Assembly (NCBI RefSeq): GCF_014284235.1
Contig: NZ_JACOGD010000001.1
Coordinates: 372,001 to 436,000 of the forward strand
Source of the DNA: Cognatundibacterium curvum
GTDB taxonomy: Bacteria; Pseudomonadota; Gammaproteobacteria; Burkholderiales; Burkholderiaceae_D
Length of the DNA stretch: 64,000 bases
Direction of reading: 5' to 3'
Every line of letters begins with the position of its first letter. The stretch's first letter is position 1. Below the pieces are notes generated by a model. It was not told the DNA's origin. It ran no database searches and was given only the letters and a program-made list of their open reading frames with translations. Shown piece after piece: positions 1-9,364 of the stretch. The position numbers and the translations under genes are program-made.

Positions 1-1
1 G

Positions 2-1219
2 CCTTTACGTGGCGCAGTTGAAACGGATATCTGCATCATCGGTGCCGGGTATACCGGTCTGAGTTCTGCCCTTCATCTGGCGGAAGCCGGATTCAAAGTG
101 GTGCTACTGGAACAGGCAAGAGTCGGCTGGGGAGCATCCGGACGAAATGGCGGCCAGATTGTGCATAGCTACTCACGGGATATCGACGTCATCGAATCGA
201 GTTATGGTCATGACGTAGCAAAACCTTTAGCCGCGATGATGTTTGAAGGTGCACAAATCATCCGTGAACGCGTGGCGACTTACCAGATTGATTGCGATTT
301 AAAAGATGGCGGTGTGTATGCCGCATTGACCCCTAAAAAAGTGTATGCGCTGGAAGAACAAAAGGAGTTATGGGAAAAGTGGGGTCATCAACATCTGACG
401 CTGATCGACAACGCGGCTGAGATCAAAAAAGTCGTGCACACCGATCACTATCAGGCTATCCTGGTCGACAAAACCGGTGGCCATTTTCATCCGCTCAATC
501 TCGCACTGGGTGAGGCCGCCGCAGTTGAGCACAATGGCGGGGTGATCTACGAACACAGTGCAGTGACCAAAATAGTACGAGGTGCAAACCCCGTGATTCA
601 TACTGCGGATGGTCAGGTGAAAGCCAAATTCGTCATCGTGGCCTGCAATGCCTATATAGGTGATCTGGAGCCAAAACTCGCTAAAAAGTCTATGCCTTGC
701 GGAACTCAGGTGATTACCACTGCCCCATTAGGCCAGTTGGCGGATCAGCTCATTCCGTCTGACTACTGCGTTGAGGACAATAATTTTTTACTCGATTATT
801 ATCGTCTATCGGCAGATAAACGCATGATATTTGGTGGCGGTGTGAATTATGGTGCTCGCGATCCTGCGCATATCGAGTCCATCGTTGTTCCCAATATGTG
901 TAAAGTTTTTCCTCAACTCAAAAAGGCTAAGATCGATTATGCATGGACCGGAAACTTCTTACTGACCTTGTCACGCTTGCCGGAAGTCGGTCAGTTAACT
1001 GACAACATTTATTATTCACAAGGCTGCTCTGGCCATGGCATCACCTTTACCCATTTGATAGGGCGATTACTGGCCGAAGCGATCAAAGGACAAGCGGAGC
1101 GCTTTTCTGCATTCGCCTGCCTGCCGCATTATCCCTTCCCCGGTGGCCGTCTGCTGAGAGTGCCGTTAACCGCCATGGGCGCAGCGTGGTATGACCTACG
1201 AGACCGCTTAGGGGTCTGA
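2..1219 (+). CDS. PuuB-like FAD-dependent oxidoreductase (5' end cut off by window)
   Basis: The frame is open from base 2 with no start codon, so the N-terminus lies outside the window. The first visible residues contain the dinucleotide-binding motif IIGAGYTGLSSA, followed by WGASGRNGGQ, typical of the DAO/gamma-glutamylputrescine oxidase family, which oxidises gamma-glutamylputrescine (or another amine) to the aldehyde, releasing NH3 and H2O2. The C-terminal GCSGHGITFTHLIG segment is the usual second FAD-contact region. A paralogue at 15780-17078 aligns over the whole length and suggests only about 30-40 residues are missing. The polyamine-degradation genes downstream support the role. Exact substrate is inferred. 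Confidence 0.85.
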   Translation, partial: PLRGAVETDICIIGAGYTGLSSALHLAEAGFKVVLLEQARVGWGASGRNGGQIVHSYSRDIDVIESSYGHDVAKPLAAMMFEGAQIIRERVATYQIDCDLKDGGVYAALTPKKVYALEEQKELWEKWGHQHLTLIDNAAEIKKVVHTDHYQAILVDKTGGHFHPLNLALGEAAAVEHNGGVIYEHSAVTKIVRGANPVIHTADGQVKAKFVIVACNAYIGDLEPKLAKKSMPCGTQVITTAPLGQLADQLIPSDYCVEDNNFLLDYYRLSADKRMIFGGGVNYGARDPAHIESIVVPNMCKVFPQLKKAKIDYAWTGNFLLTLSRLPEVGQLTDNIYYSQGCSGHGITFTHLIGRLLAEAIKGQAERFSAFACLPHYPFPGGRLLRVPLTAMGAAWYDLRDRLGV

Positions 1220-1305
1220 TAACCATCGGTCATCACTGCACTGATAGCTGCTGCCGCCTTTGCTTAGCCGAAGATCAGGCAGCAGCCTAAGGCAAACTCA
1301 GGCGA

Positions 1306-2805
1306 TCAGCTCAGGCCGGACTGAATCACAGAAGCAAGGATTTTTCCGTAATAAACAATCTTATCCGGAGTGACATAGGCATAGCCAACCAGCAGGCCGC
1401 GCCGCACTGGTAGTGAAAGATAGTAGGCCGAAAGTGCCCTCACCTCTATGCCCGATTCCGCCGCCAGTTTTTCCAGCGCGACATCATCGACGTGATCAGG
1501 CACTTCTATGAGCAGGTGCAGGCCTGACTCCTCATGGGAAATTCTGACTTGCTGATTCAACTGAGAACCAAATTCCCCAGCCAGGGTTTTACGCAGCAAT
1601 TCGCGCCGTGATCCATAAATTTGACGGATTTTACGGATATGCGTTGCAAAGTGCCCAAGTGAAATGAAATCTGCCAATGCCGCTTGCACCATCAACTGAC
1701 CAGGCCGCTGTAAGTCATATAAAGCACTCTTAAACGCGTCTGCCAAAGCGGCAGGAACCACCATATAGCCGACCTTGATGCCGGGATAAAGCACTTTCGA
1801 AAAAGTCCCCAGATACACTACGCGCTCATCCTTATCCAGCCCCTGCAATGACGCCAGTGGACGGCCTGTGTAGCGAAATTCACTGTCATAATCATCTTCC
1901 AGTATCCATGCATTTTTACGCACAGCGACATCCAGTAACTCACGTCGGCGGGCCAGGCTCATAATGGCACCGGTTGGATATTGATGCGATGGTGTGACGT
2001 AAATCAGACGCGGATCACATGCCAGATCGGCCGGCTTCAATGCCATTCCCTCACCGTCCACTGTAATTGGATGTAAATTCAGGTCGCAGGCTTCAAACAC
2101 GCGTCTGGCACCCCAATAACAAGGATCTTCCACCCAGGCAGTGTCACCTACATCAGCCAGCAATTGTGCACACAGATCCAGCGATTGCTGCGTGCCAGAG
2201 GTAATGAGTATATTATGAGCCGTAGCCTTCACAGATCGCGATGCGGCGACGTATTCCGCGATCGCCTGGCGTAAGGGCAAATACCCGCCTGCACGCCCAT
2301 AATCCAGCAAATCAGGGTGTATGTCACGCCAAACCCGGTTTTGCAAACGCTGCCACACCTTGAATGGAAAACTGCTGAAGTCATCGTCCGCCGGCACAAA
2401 TGGAAAAATCTCGAAGCGCTCCCCTGCCCCAAACGCCGTGATATGCGCGCCACGCCGCGATAAAAGTGTGGTCTCAGCACCTGGAACCTCAGAGGCAAGT
2501 GGCGCTGGCATGACTTGCGCCGCCAGCTTCAATTCAGTCAGATTTGCAACATAGGTACCGCTGCCCTGGGCACTGGTGACATAGCCTTCCGCCATCAATT
2601 GCTCGAAGGCCGCGATGACAGTGTTGCGTGCCATTCCCAGATCGCGCGCCAGTTCCCGACTTGAAGGCAACTTACTTCCCGCACTCAGTTGTCCAAGATG
2701 AATGCTCACTTTTGCTACTTCATAAAGTCGCTTTTGCTGCGGCAACCTGGGGAAAAAATCAGGTTGAACCAATAATTTGGAAAATAAATCAGATGTGGCA
2801 GACAT
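1306..2805 (-). CDS. MocR/PdxR-type transcriptional regulator (GntR wHTH + class I aminotransferase domain)
   Basis: 499 residues, the usual size for a MocR-family regulator. Residues ~20-90 form a GntR-type winged helix (KLPSSRELARDLGMARNTV...GYVTSAQGSGTYV). Residues ~130-495 are a fold-type-I aminotransferase-like domain with the PLP lysine K337 in GTFSKVLYPG and the cofactor-contact segment ILEDDYDSEF. Such proteins sense PLP adducts of amines or amino acids and activate neighbouring catabolic genes (GabR is the model). It is divergent from the puuD-like gene, and the shared intergenic region has two copies of a 16-bp motif. It probably controls this polyamine locus; the effector is unknown. 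Confidence 0.9.
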   Translation of the reverse strand: MSATSDLFSKLLVQPDFFPRLPQQKRLYEVAKVSIHLGQLSAGSKLPSSRELARDLGMARNTVIAAFEQLMAEGYVTSAQGSGTYVANLTELKLAAQVMPAPLASEVPGAETTLLSRRGAHITAFGAGERFEIFPFVPADDDFSSFPFKVWQRLQNRVWRDIHPDLLDYGRAGGYLPLRQAIAEYVAASRSVKATAHNILITSGTQQSLDLCAQLLADVGDTAWVEDPCYWGARRVFEACDLNLHPITVDGEGMALKPADLACDPRLIYVTPSHQYPTGAIMSLARRRELLDVAVRKNAWILEDDYDSEFRYTGRPLASLQGLDKDERVVYLGTFSKVLYPGIKVGYMVVPAALADAFKSALYDLQRPGQLMVQAALADFISLGHFATHIRKIRQIYGSRRELLRKTLAGEFGSQLNQQVRISHEESGLHLLIEVPDHVDDVALEKLAAESGIEVRALSAYYLSLPVRRGLLVGYAYVTPDKIVYYGKILASVIQSGLS

Positions 2806-2811
2806 AAGCTG

Positions 2812-2827
2812 TAAGTGGTTCTATTAA
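2812..2827 (+). promoter_or_regulatory. Candidate MocR operator, copy 1
   Basis: TAAGTGGTTCTATTAA, lying just upstream of the regulator's start codon. It differs at one base from a direct repeat 140 bp away (2952-2967). A shorter related piece, AAAGTGGAGC, lies between them near 2835. MocR regulators commonly bind direct repeats in their own divergent promoter region. Role as operator is inference. Confidence 0.5.
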
Positions 2828-2951
2828 AATCAATAAAGTGGAGCTAACAACAATACCAAATTCCCTATAAACTAATTTTCATATTGCAAAATCAACATAA
2901 AACATATTTTCCACATTGTAATTGGTGCAAAGCAGAACAATTAAAGATTTA

Positions 2952-2967
2952 TAAGTGGATCTATTAA
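2952..2967 (+). promoter_or_regulatory. Candidate MocR operator, copy 2
   Basis: TAAGTGGATCTATTAA, 15 of 16 bases identical to copy 1 and in the same orientation, in the AT-rich 227-bp divergent region before the puuD-like gene. Its distance from the gene start (about 65 bp) would suit an activator or repressor site of the forward operon. Inferred. Confidence 0.5.
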
Positions 2968-3032
2968 GGCTATTATTTTATTTATTATTATAAACCAATA
3001 TATTTTTTCAAAGCAAAAATATAATCAAAATC

Positions 3033-3797
3033 ATGCATAAGCCCATCGTCATAGTTCCAGCTTGCACGGCACAGATTGGTGCCCATGCGTTTCACGTTGC
3101 GCAGGCGAAGTATTTGGAAGCGGTGCAATTTGGAGCCGATTGCCTGCCTCTGATTTTGCCAGCTTTTGGCACAGCGACGGATCTGGACTCGGTGCTTGCC
3201 AGTGCTGACGGGATTATGCTGACAGGTGCCTACTCCAATGTACATCCCAGCCATTACGAGCAATCAGTCATCAATCCATCTCTTCCACAAGACTTGGCAC
3301 GCGATGCGACTACGCTTCCTTTGATACGCGCCGCTCATGAGCGTGGCTTGCCATTTTTTGCAATATGCCGCGGTTTTCAGGAGGTCAATGTTGCACTGGG
3401 TGGCAGCTTGTACCAGGCAGTACAGCAAGTCGACGGTAAATTTGATCATAGAGAAGACAAAACACGACCTCAAGAGCAACAGTACGCGCCAGCCCATCTG
3501 GTCAGGCTCTCAGCCAACGGTGAACTAGCGCAAATACTGGATGGCGCATCCGAATTAATGGTCAATTCTTTGCATGGCCAGGGCATAGACAGGCTTGCCG
3601 CAGGTTTGCGCATAGAAGCCCGTGCAGACGATGGCCTGATTGAAGCCTACAGCTTTGGCAAAGAAGCTGGGTTTGCGATGGCTGTGCAATGGCATCCGGA
3701 ATGGAATCTGGTCAACAACCCAGAGTCACTCAAACTGTTCCGGGCGTTTGGCCGTGCCTGCCGTGATTATCAAACCAAACGCGGACGGCAGCCATGA
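3033..3797 (+). CDS. puuD: Gamma-glutamyl-gamma-aminobutyrate hydrolase (PuuD-like, class I GATase fold)
   Basis: 254 residues, the PuuD size. The peptidase C26/class I glutamine amidotransferase triad is visible: nucleophile C112 in FFAICRGFQEVN, and H221 and E223 in AVQWHPEW. VNSLHGQG and the TGAYSNVHP segment near residue 65 are also typical of the family. PuuD hydrolyses gamma-glutamyl-GABA to glutamate and GABA, the last step of the gamma-glutamylated putrescine pathway, in the cytoplasm. It is the first forward gene after the regulator. No strong Shine-Dalgarno is visible before the ATG. Confidence 0.9.
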   Translation: MHKPIVIVPACTAQIGAHAFHVAQAKYLEAVQFGADCLPLILPAFGTATDLDSVLASADGIMLTGAYSNVHPSHYEQSVINPSLPQDLARDATTLPLIRAAHERGLPFFAICRGFQEVNVALGGSLYQAVQQVDGKFDHREDKTRPQEQQYAPAHLVRLSANGELAQILDGASELMVNSLHGQGIDRLAAGLRIEARADDGLIEAYSFGKEAGFAMAVQWHPEWNLVNNPESLKLFRAFGRACRDYQTKRGRQP

Positions 3798-3930
3798 GAA
3801 CTGATGAATTATGGGCGCGTGGCGTTCCTAAGCGCATCGTCAGCTAGCCTACGCAGCCCGCAATTGATGCACAACATAACGCCATCAGCGCCAGACATAA
3901 AAACAATATACAGAATTCAGAGAGACGATT

Positions 3931-5301
3931 ATGGGAATACGCGACAACTTTACATATACCGACATGGACTTGTGGCTCAACGAAAACAGAGTCACTGAAA
4001 TTGAATGCCTGGTACCTGATTTAACCGGCGTTGCGCGTGGAAAGATACTGCCGCGTGGAAAATTTACCCAAGAACGCGGCATGCGGATCCCCGAAGCAGT
4101 ATTGGGTATGACAGTCACCGGCAACTATCCGACAGAAGATGAAGCTTATGACAGAGCCATATCTTCAACTGACCGCGACATGATTTTAAAAGCCGACCCC
4201 AGCACCATCACGATGGTGCCATGGGCCTGCGACCCAACCGCACAAGTGATCCATGACTGTTATTTTGCAGACGGCAAACTGGTGGATTTTGCGCCACGTT
4301 CGGTACTGCGTCGTGTGCTCAAGCTGTACGCAGATAAAGGCTGGAAGCCGGTGGTTGCCCCTGAACTTGAATTTTATCTGACTGCAAAAAATACCGACCC
4401 CGATTTACCTTTGAAACCGCCTATCGGGCGCAGCGGTCGCGCAGAAACCAGCCGCCAGGTGTACAGCATAGATGCAGTCAATGAGTTTGATCCTCTGTTT
4501 GAAGATATTTACGATTACTGCGAATTAATGAACCTCGATGTCGACACCTTGATACACGAGATCGGTGCTGGCCAGATGGAAATTAATTTTTTGCATGGCG
4601 ACCCGCTCAGTCTGGCTGACAAAGTATTTTTCTTTAAACGTACTTTGCGCGAAGCCGCACTCAAGCATGATATGTACGCGACTTTTATGGCGAAGCCCAT
4701 GGCTGGTGAACCTGGTTCAGCCATGCATGTGCATCAAAGTGTCGTCGACTGTAAATCCGGCCTGAACATTTTCAGCAATACGGATGGCTCGCCGGCACCT
4801 ATATTCAAACACTACATAGGCGGACTGCAACGCTATATGCCTGCAGCGATGGCTATCGTCGCCCCCTATGTCAATTCTTACCGGCGCATTGTGCGTCACA
4901 CCGCAGCGCCTATCAATATTCAATGGGGCATGGATAACCGTACTGTCGGTTTCCGCTTGCCTGAGTCTGGCGTACAAGACCGACGCGTCGAAAACCGCAT
5001 CATCGGCGCTGATGCCAATCCCTATCTGGCTTTGGCCGTCACCCTTGCGTGTGGCTATCTGGGGATGGTGGAGCAATTAGAGCCCACCCCGATGACAGTC
5101 AACAGTGCCTATGACTTGAAGTTTGAATTGCCGCAAGGCTTGCCGGAGGCACTGCAACTGCTGCGTGCAGAAGACAAGTTGCGCAGCGTGTTAGGAGAAC
5201 GCTTCATTGATGTGTATGCAGCCATCAAGGATCTGGAACACCAGGAGTTCATGACCGTCATCAGCCCCTGGGAACGCGATCACTTGCTGCTCCATGTGTA
5301 A
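3931..5301 (+). CDS. puuA: Glutamine synthetase-family gamma-glutamylpolyamine synthetase (PuuA-like), copy 1
   Basis: 456 residues. Glutamine-synthetase catalytic motifs are present: APELEFYL (143-150), HEIGAGQMEINFLHG (~209-223), the ATP-loop MAKPMAGEPGSAMHVHQS (~253-270), and NRTVGFRLPES with RRVENRIIGADANPYLA. The N-terminal GVARGKILPR is the short beta-grasp signature of PuuA/GlnT-type enzymes. PuuA couples putrescine to glutamate using ATP. A short spacer follows puuD. It is one of three paralogous ligases here (14389-15777, 17174-18511) and resembles the third more closely than the second. Substrate (putrescine versus other amines) is inferred from context. Confidence 0.85.
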   Translation: MGIRDNFTYTDMDLWLNENRVTEIECLVPDLTGVARGKILPRGKFTQERGMRIPEAVLGMTVTGNYPTEDEAYDRAISSTDRDMILKADPSTITMVPWACDPTAQVIHDCYFADGKLVDFAPRSVLRRVLKLYADKGWKPVVAPELEFYLTAKNTDPDLPLKPPIGRSGRAETSRQVYSIDAVNEFDPLFEDIYDYCELMNLDVDTLIHEIGAGQMEINFLHGDPLSLADKVFFFKRTLREAALKHDMYATFMAKPMAGEPGSAMHVHQSVVDCKSGLNIFSNTDGSPAPIFKHYIGGLQRYMPAAMAIVAPYVNSYRRIVRHTAAPINIQWGMDNRTVGFRLPESGVQDRRVENRIIGADANPYLALAVTLACGYLGMVEQLEPTPMTVNSAYDLKFELPQGLPEALQLLRAEDKLRSVLGERFIDVYAAIKDLEHQEFMTVISPWERDHLLLHV

Positions 5302-5371
5302 GCGACACCGTTAGCTGAAAATTGCTTAAAGATTTTCGTATGAATGACAGAATTTAAAATTCAGGATTCCC

Positions 5372-6820
5372 ATGCACTCTTTAAAACCAGGTTTTTCTGC
5401 AATCGCCAATCTAAATCAGGTGACTGAACCAGCTCAGACTTTCGATACAAAAGCGATACAGGCACTCGACACTGCGCACTATCTGCATCCTTTTACTGAT
5501 TTCAAAGACTTGAATCAAAAAGGTGCCCGGGTCATGGTCAAAGGGGATGGTATCTATATTTGGGATTCGGAAGGAAAAAAAATACTGGATGCTATGTCAG
5601 GCTTATGGTGCGTCAATGTGGGCTATGGTCGCAACAGCATTTCAGCAGCCGTGTATCAACAAATGGAAACCCTGCCTTTCTATAACAGTTTCTTCAACAC
5701 GACCAATGTGCCAGCCGCACAGCTGGCTGCCAAACTGGTAGAGATTTCTCCGCCTCAGTTCAGTCATGTATTTTTCACCAGTTCCGGTTCAGAAGGTAAT
5801 GACACCAATCTGCGTATGGTCAGGCGCTACTGGGATTTGCTTGGATATAAAGACCGACATGTGATCATTAGTCGTCATAACGCCTATCACGGCAGCACCG
5901 TGGCTGGTGCCTCGCTAGGCGGCATGCGTGCAATGCATGCACAGGCTGGCCTGCCTATTCCCGGCATAGAACACATAGGGCAGCCAAATTACTTAGAGAG
6001 CGGCCGCGGTATGACTGAAGCCGAGTTTGGCATCAAAGCGGCGTCCTGGCTGGAAGACAAAATCCTTGAAACAGGACCCGAAAAAGTCGCTGCCTTCATC
6101 GGCGAACCAATACAAGGAGCCGGCGGCGTCGTGATTCCACCAGCGACCTATTGGCCTGAAATTCAACGTATCTGCGACAAATATGGAATTTTACTCATCG
6201 CCGATGAGGTCATTTGTGGATTTGGTCGTCTTGGCACCTGGTTTGGCTCAGAGCGCATGGGTATCAGGCCAGATTTAATGACCTTCGCCAAAGGCGTCAC
6301 CTCTGGTTATATCCCTCTAGGCGGGGTCATGGTCAGTGATCGTGTTGCGGATATCTTGATCGAAAAAGGCGGTGATTTCAATCATGGCTTTACCTATTCC
6401 GGGCATCCGGTTGCATGCGCAGCCGCATTGGAAAACATCCGCATTCTCGAGCAGGAAAAATTAATCGGGCAAGTTGCAAACCAAACTGGTCCCTATCTGC
6501 AGCAAGCATTCGCGCAATTGGCCAGTCATCCCCTGGTTGGCTTTGCCAATAGCTGTGGGCTGGTCGCGGGTCTGAATCTGGTCAGGCAAAAAGCAGAGCT
6601 GCAACATGATTGTGTCTTATTCGGGACTGAACAAAACGTGGGAATGATTTGTCGTGGCTATATGTTCAGCCAGGGCATCATCATGCGCGCTGTTGGCGAC
6701 AGGATGATCATCGCTCCCCCTCTGTGTATTAGTGTGATGCAAATCGATGAAATGACAGGACTGATCCGCTCTGCTTTGGATCAGACGCTAGAGGATTTAC
6801 AAGCCCGTGGATGGGTCTAG
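5372..6820 (+). CDS. Class III PLP aminotransferase, putrescine/omega-amino acid:pyruvate type (SpuC-like)
   Basis: 482 residues, class III (omega) aminotransferase. The PLP lysine is K307 in MTFAKGVTSGYIPLGG, D278 lies in LLIADEVICGFGR, and SSGSEGNDTNLRMVRRYW is the phosphate-binding loop. GAMGLWCVNVGYG-like sequence near residues 75-86 is typical of SpuC/beta-alanine:pyruvate enzymes. It would transfer the amino group of putrescine (or GABA) to pyruvate, a bypass of the gamma-glutamyl route. The start ATG has AGGAT upstream. It precedes the polyamine ABC transporter genes. Confidence 0.85.
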   Translation: MHSLKPGFSAIANLNQVTEPAQTFDTKAIQALDTAHYLHPFTDFKDLNQKGARVMVKGDGIYIWDSEGKKILDAMSGLWCVNVGYGRNSISAAVYQQMETLPFYNSFFNTTNVPAAQLAAKLVEISPPQFSHVFFTSSGSEGNDTNLRMVRRYWDLLGYKDRHVIISRHNAYHGSTVAGASLGGMRAMHAQAGLPIPGIEHIGQPNYLESGRGMTEAEFGIKAASWLEDKILETGPEKVAAFIGEPIQGAGGVVIPPATYWPEIQRICDKYGILLIADEVICGFGRLGTWFGSERMGIRPDLMTFAKGVTSGYIPLGGVMVSDRVADILIEKGGDFNHGFTYSGHPVACAAALENIRILEQEKLIGQVANQTGPYLQQAFAQLASHPLVGFANSCGLVAGLNLVRQKAELQHDCVLFGTEQNVGMICRGYMFSQGIIMRAVGDRMIIAPPLCISVMQIDEMTGLIRSALDQTLEDLQARGWV

Positions 6821-6938
6821 TTGTTATGTAAAGAGCCGGACAGCTGCCAGTTAAGAGGCGCTGTCAATAATGGAAACGCATAGTAAGCATTTAAATTCAT
6901 AAATTCATAAATTCAAATTAAAAAGACAGGAGACAAGC

Positions 6939-8084
6939 ATGTGGACTTCTTTTAAAGATTTACGATTTACCCGACAGATGATGCGCAGCGTATCAAACGC
7001 TCTGGCAGCCAGCGCAGTCAGCTTTATCACACTCTCCACAGCGTACGCGCAAGAAGAAAAGGTACTCAATATCTACAACTGGTCAGACTATATTGCCGAA
7101 GATACGATTAAAAATTTTGAAAAGGAGACGGGTATCAAAGTACGTTATGATTTATTTGATACCAATGAAATTCTGCATGCAAAATTAGTCGCTGGTAAAA
7201 CAGGTTATGACATCGTCGTCCCCTCTGCAAATTGGGCCAATTTGCAAATTCAAGGCGGCTTGCTGACTAAGCTCGACAAGAGCAAGTTACCTAACCTGGC
7301 CAATCTGGATCCCATCATCCAGGCTTCGCTGGCGAAGCTCGATCCCAACAACGAACACGTAATCGACTGGCTCTGGGGTTTTACCACGATAGGCATCAAT
7401 GTTCAGAAGGTCAAAGCTGCCCTGGGTGATTTAACTATGCCCGCCAATGCATGGGATTTGGTCTTTGATCCCAAATACATCTCAAAATTAAAATCCTGTG
7501 GCGTCTCCGTCCTCGACTCTCCTTCCGAAATCATTCCGCCAGCTATGCAATATTTAGGGAAAAATCCTTTCTCAAAAACAGCGGGCGAGTATCAGGAAGC
7601 TGCCGCTTTGTTGAAGAAAATCCGCCCCTATATCAGCTTATTCAGTTCATCGGGTTACATTAATGATCTGGCAAATGGCTCAATCTGCGTCGCACTCGGC
7701 TGGTCGGGCGATATCAACATTGCCCGTCAACGCGCGATTGATGCCAAAAATGGTAATGAAATCCAGGCTTTAATCCCAAGCACGCATGCCATCCTGTTTT
7801 TTGATGTCATGGCGATCCCGGCAGATGCCCCCCATCCCAACAATGCCTATCTGTGGATGAACTACATCATGCGCCCTGAAGTTCATGCAAGTCTGAGCAA
7901 TAAAGTTTTTTACGCCAACCCCAACCTAGCCGCAACCAAGTTCGTCAAGAAAGACATCACGGAAAACAAAACTGTGTATCTGAGCGATGCTGACAAGAAG
8001 AAAATGATTGCGCCCGAAGCAGTCAGTTCCGACATACGTCGTTTAATCACCAGAATTTACACACAGTTCAAGACCGGCATGTAA
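6939..8084 (+). CDS. potF: Putrescine/spermidine-binding periplasmic protein (PotF/SpuD-like)
   Basis: 381 residues with an N-terminal signal peptide ending near STAYA-QEEK. NIYNWSDYIAEDTIKNFEKETGIKV is the classic start of mature PotF/PotD proteins, and YDIVVPSANW and LGWSGDINIAR are ligand-pocket segments. It captures polyamine in the periplasm and delivers it to the membrane transporter encoded by the next three genes. AGGAG lies just upstream of the ATG. The upstream spacer has a short tandem AT-rich repeat (ATAAATTC, ~6895-6915). Confidence 0.92.
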   Translation: MWTSFKDLRFTRQMMRSVSNALAASAVSFITLSTAYAQEEKVLNIYNWSDYIAEDTIKNFEKETGIKVRYDLFDTNEILHAKLVAGKTGYDIVVPSANWANLQIQGGLLTKLDKSKLPNLANLDPIIQASLAKLDPNNEHVIDWLWGFTTIGINVQKVKAALGDLTMPANAWDLVFDPKYISKLKSCGVSVLDSPSEIIPPAMQYLGKNPFSKTAGEYQEAAALLKKIRPYISLFSSSGYINDLANGSICVALGWSGDINIARQRAIDAKNGNEIQALIPSTHAILFFDVMAIPADAPHPNNAYLWMNYIMRPEVHASLSNKVFYANPNLAATKFVKKDITENKTVYLSDADKKKMIAPEAVSSDIRRLITRIYTQFKTGM

Positions 8085-8195
8085 CTGGGACAGTCGTCCG
8101 AACCGGCGGACGACCAGATTCTGAAAGAAAGTGCTGAACAGTCATTGGTTACAACGACTGCGGCTGAACTCAAGCTTTTTTAATGAAGGTAACTT

Positions 8196-9353
8196 ATGGC
8201 GTCATCTTCTCATGGCGAAACAGCCACTCAAACAACGCCAACATCGTCGGCAAATGCAGGCAATCGTAACGGCCAGGCTTTTTTGCAAATAAACAATCTG
8301 ATGAAAGAATTCGGCGATGTGCGTGCCGTGGATAACGTGTCCATCGCTATCGATAAAGGCGAAATTTTTGCGCTGCTCGGCAGTTCTGGTTGCGGCAAAT
8401 CGACGCTGCTCAGAATGCTGGCGGGGTTTGAGTCGCCAACTTCAGGTCAGATTTTACTGGATGGTAAAGATATCGTTGGTGTTGCGCCCTACCATCGCCC
8501 GATTAATATGATGTTCCAGTCCTATGCACTATTCCCGCATTTATCAGTCTGGGACAATATCGCCTTTGGTTTGCGCAGAGACGGCATGCCCAGGGACGAG
8601 ATTGCAGCTCGCGTAGAGAAAATGTTGGCGCTGGTACAGCTAAGCGCCTTTGGCAAGCGTAAGCCACATCAACTCTCTGGTGGTCAGCAACAACGCGTGG
8701 CGCTGGCGCGCAGCCTGGCCAAGCGCCCGCAGCTGTTATTGCTCGATGAACCGCTGGCAGCTTTGGACAAAAAACTGCGTGAGCGTACCCAGCTCGAATT
8801 GGTCAATATCATCGAACAAGTCGGCGTAACTTGTGTGATGGTCACTCACGACCAGGAAGAAGCCATGACCATGGCGTCGCGCATTGCGGTCATGAGCGAA
8901 GGGGTAATCCGCCAGACCGGACGTCCAAATGATATCTACGAAACACCGAATTGCCGCTTTGTCGCGGACTTTATCGGCAGTGTCAACATGTTTTCCGGAA
9001 CCGTCACTGTGGATGAGCCTGATCACGTCATCATCGACTCGCCGGAATGCCAGCACTACGTTGCACACGGCATTACCGGAACCATCGATATGCCTGTCTC
9101 TATCGCCGTGCGCCCTGAAAAAATCACGATCAGTGCGGAAGCACCCGAGCAAAGCCATAACCTGGTGTTCGGCGAAATTGTGGAAATGGCGTATCTGGGC
9201 AGCTATACGGTGTATCACTTAAAGCTTGCCAGCGGCATGTTACTGAAAGCAACCATCAGCAACACCTTGCGCCATGGCGCCTTCGACCCCAAATGGGGCG
9301 ATCAGGTGTATGCAAGCTGGTCCGATATTTCCATGGTGGTATTAACCCAATAA
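8196..9353 (+). CDS. potG: Polyamine ABC transporter ATP-binding protein (PotG-like)
   Basis: 385 residues. Walker A LGSSGCGKST (~61-70), Q-loop FQSYALFPHL, signature LSGGQQQRVAL (160-170), Walker B LLLLDEP (180-186) and the switch His in VMVTHDQEEAMT are all intact. A C-terminal TOBE-like domain (~290-380) is typical of PotA/PotG. It powers import through the two following permeases. SD GAAGG precedes the ATG. The stop is 11 nt before the next gene's GTG start. Confidence 0.93.
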   Translation: MASSSHGETATQTTPTSSANAGNRNGQAFLQINNLMKEFGDVRAVDNVSIAIDKGEIFALLGSSGCGKSTLLRMLAGFESPTSGQILLDGKDIVGVAPYHRPINMMFQSYALFPHLSVWDNIAFGLRRDGMPRDEIAARVEKMLALVQLSAFGKRKPHQLSGGQQQRVALARSLAKRPQLLLLDEPLAALDKKLRERTQLELVNIIEQVGVTCVMVTHDQEEAMTMASRIAVMSEGVIRQTGRPNDIYETPNCRFVADFIGSVNMFSGTVTVDEPDHVIIDSPECQHYVAHGITGTIDMPVSIAVRPEKITISAEAPEQSHNLVFGEIVEMAYLGSYTVYHLKLASGMLLKATISNTLRHGAFDPKWGDQVYASWSDISMVVLTQ

Positions 9354-9364
9354 CGGAAGTCATT

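Noticed and set aside
3804..3998. 64-residue plus-strand ORF between puuD and the first ligase
   Set aside because: Overlaps the puuA start, has no SD and an unlikely composition.
8736..9218. 160-residue minus-strand ORF opposite potG
   Set aside because: Antisense shadow of a strongly supported ABC ATPase gene.
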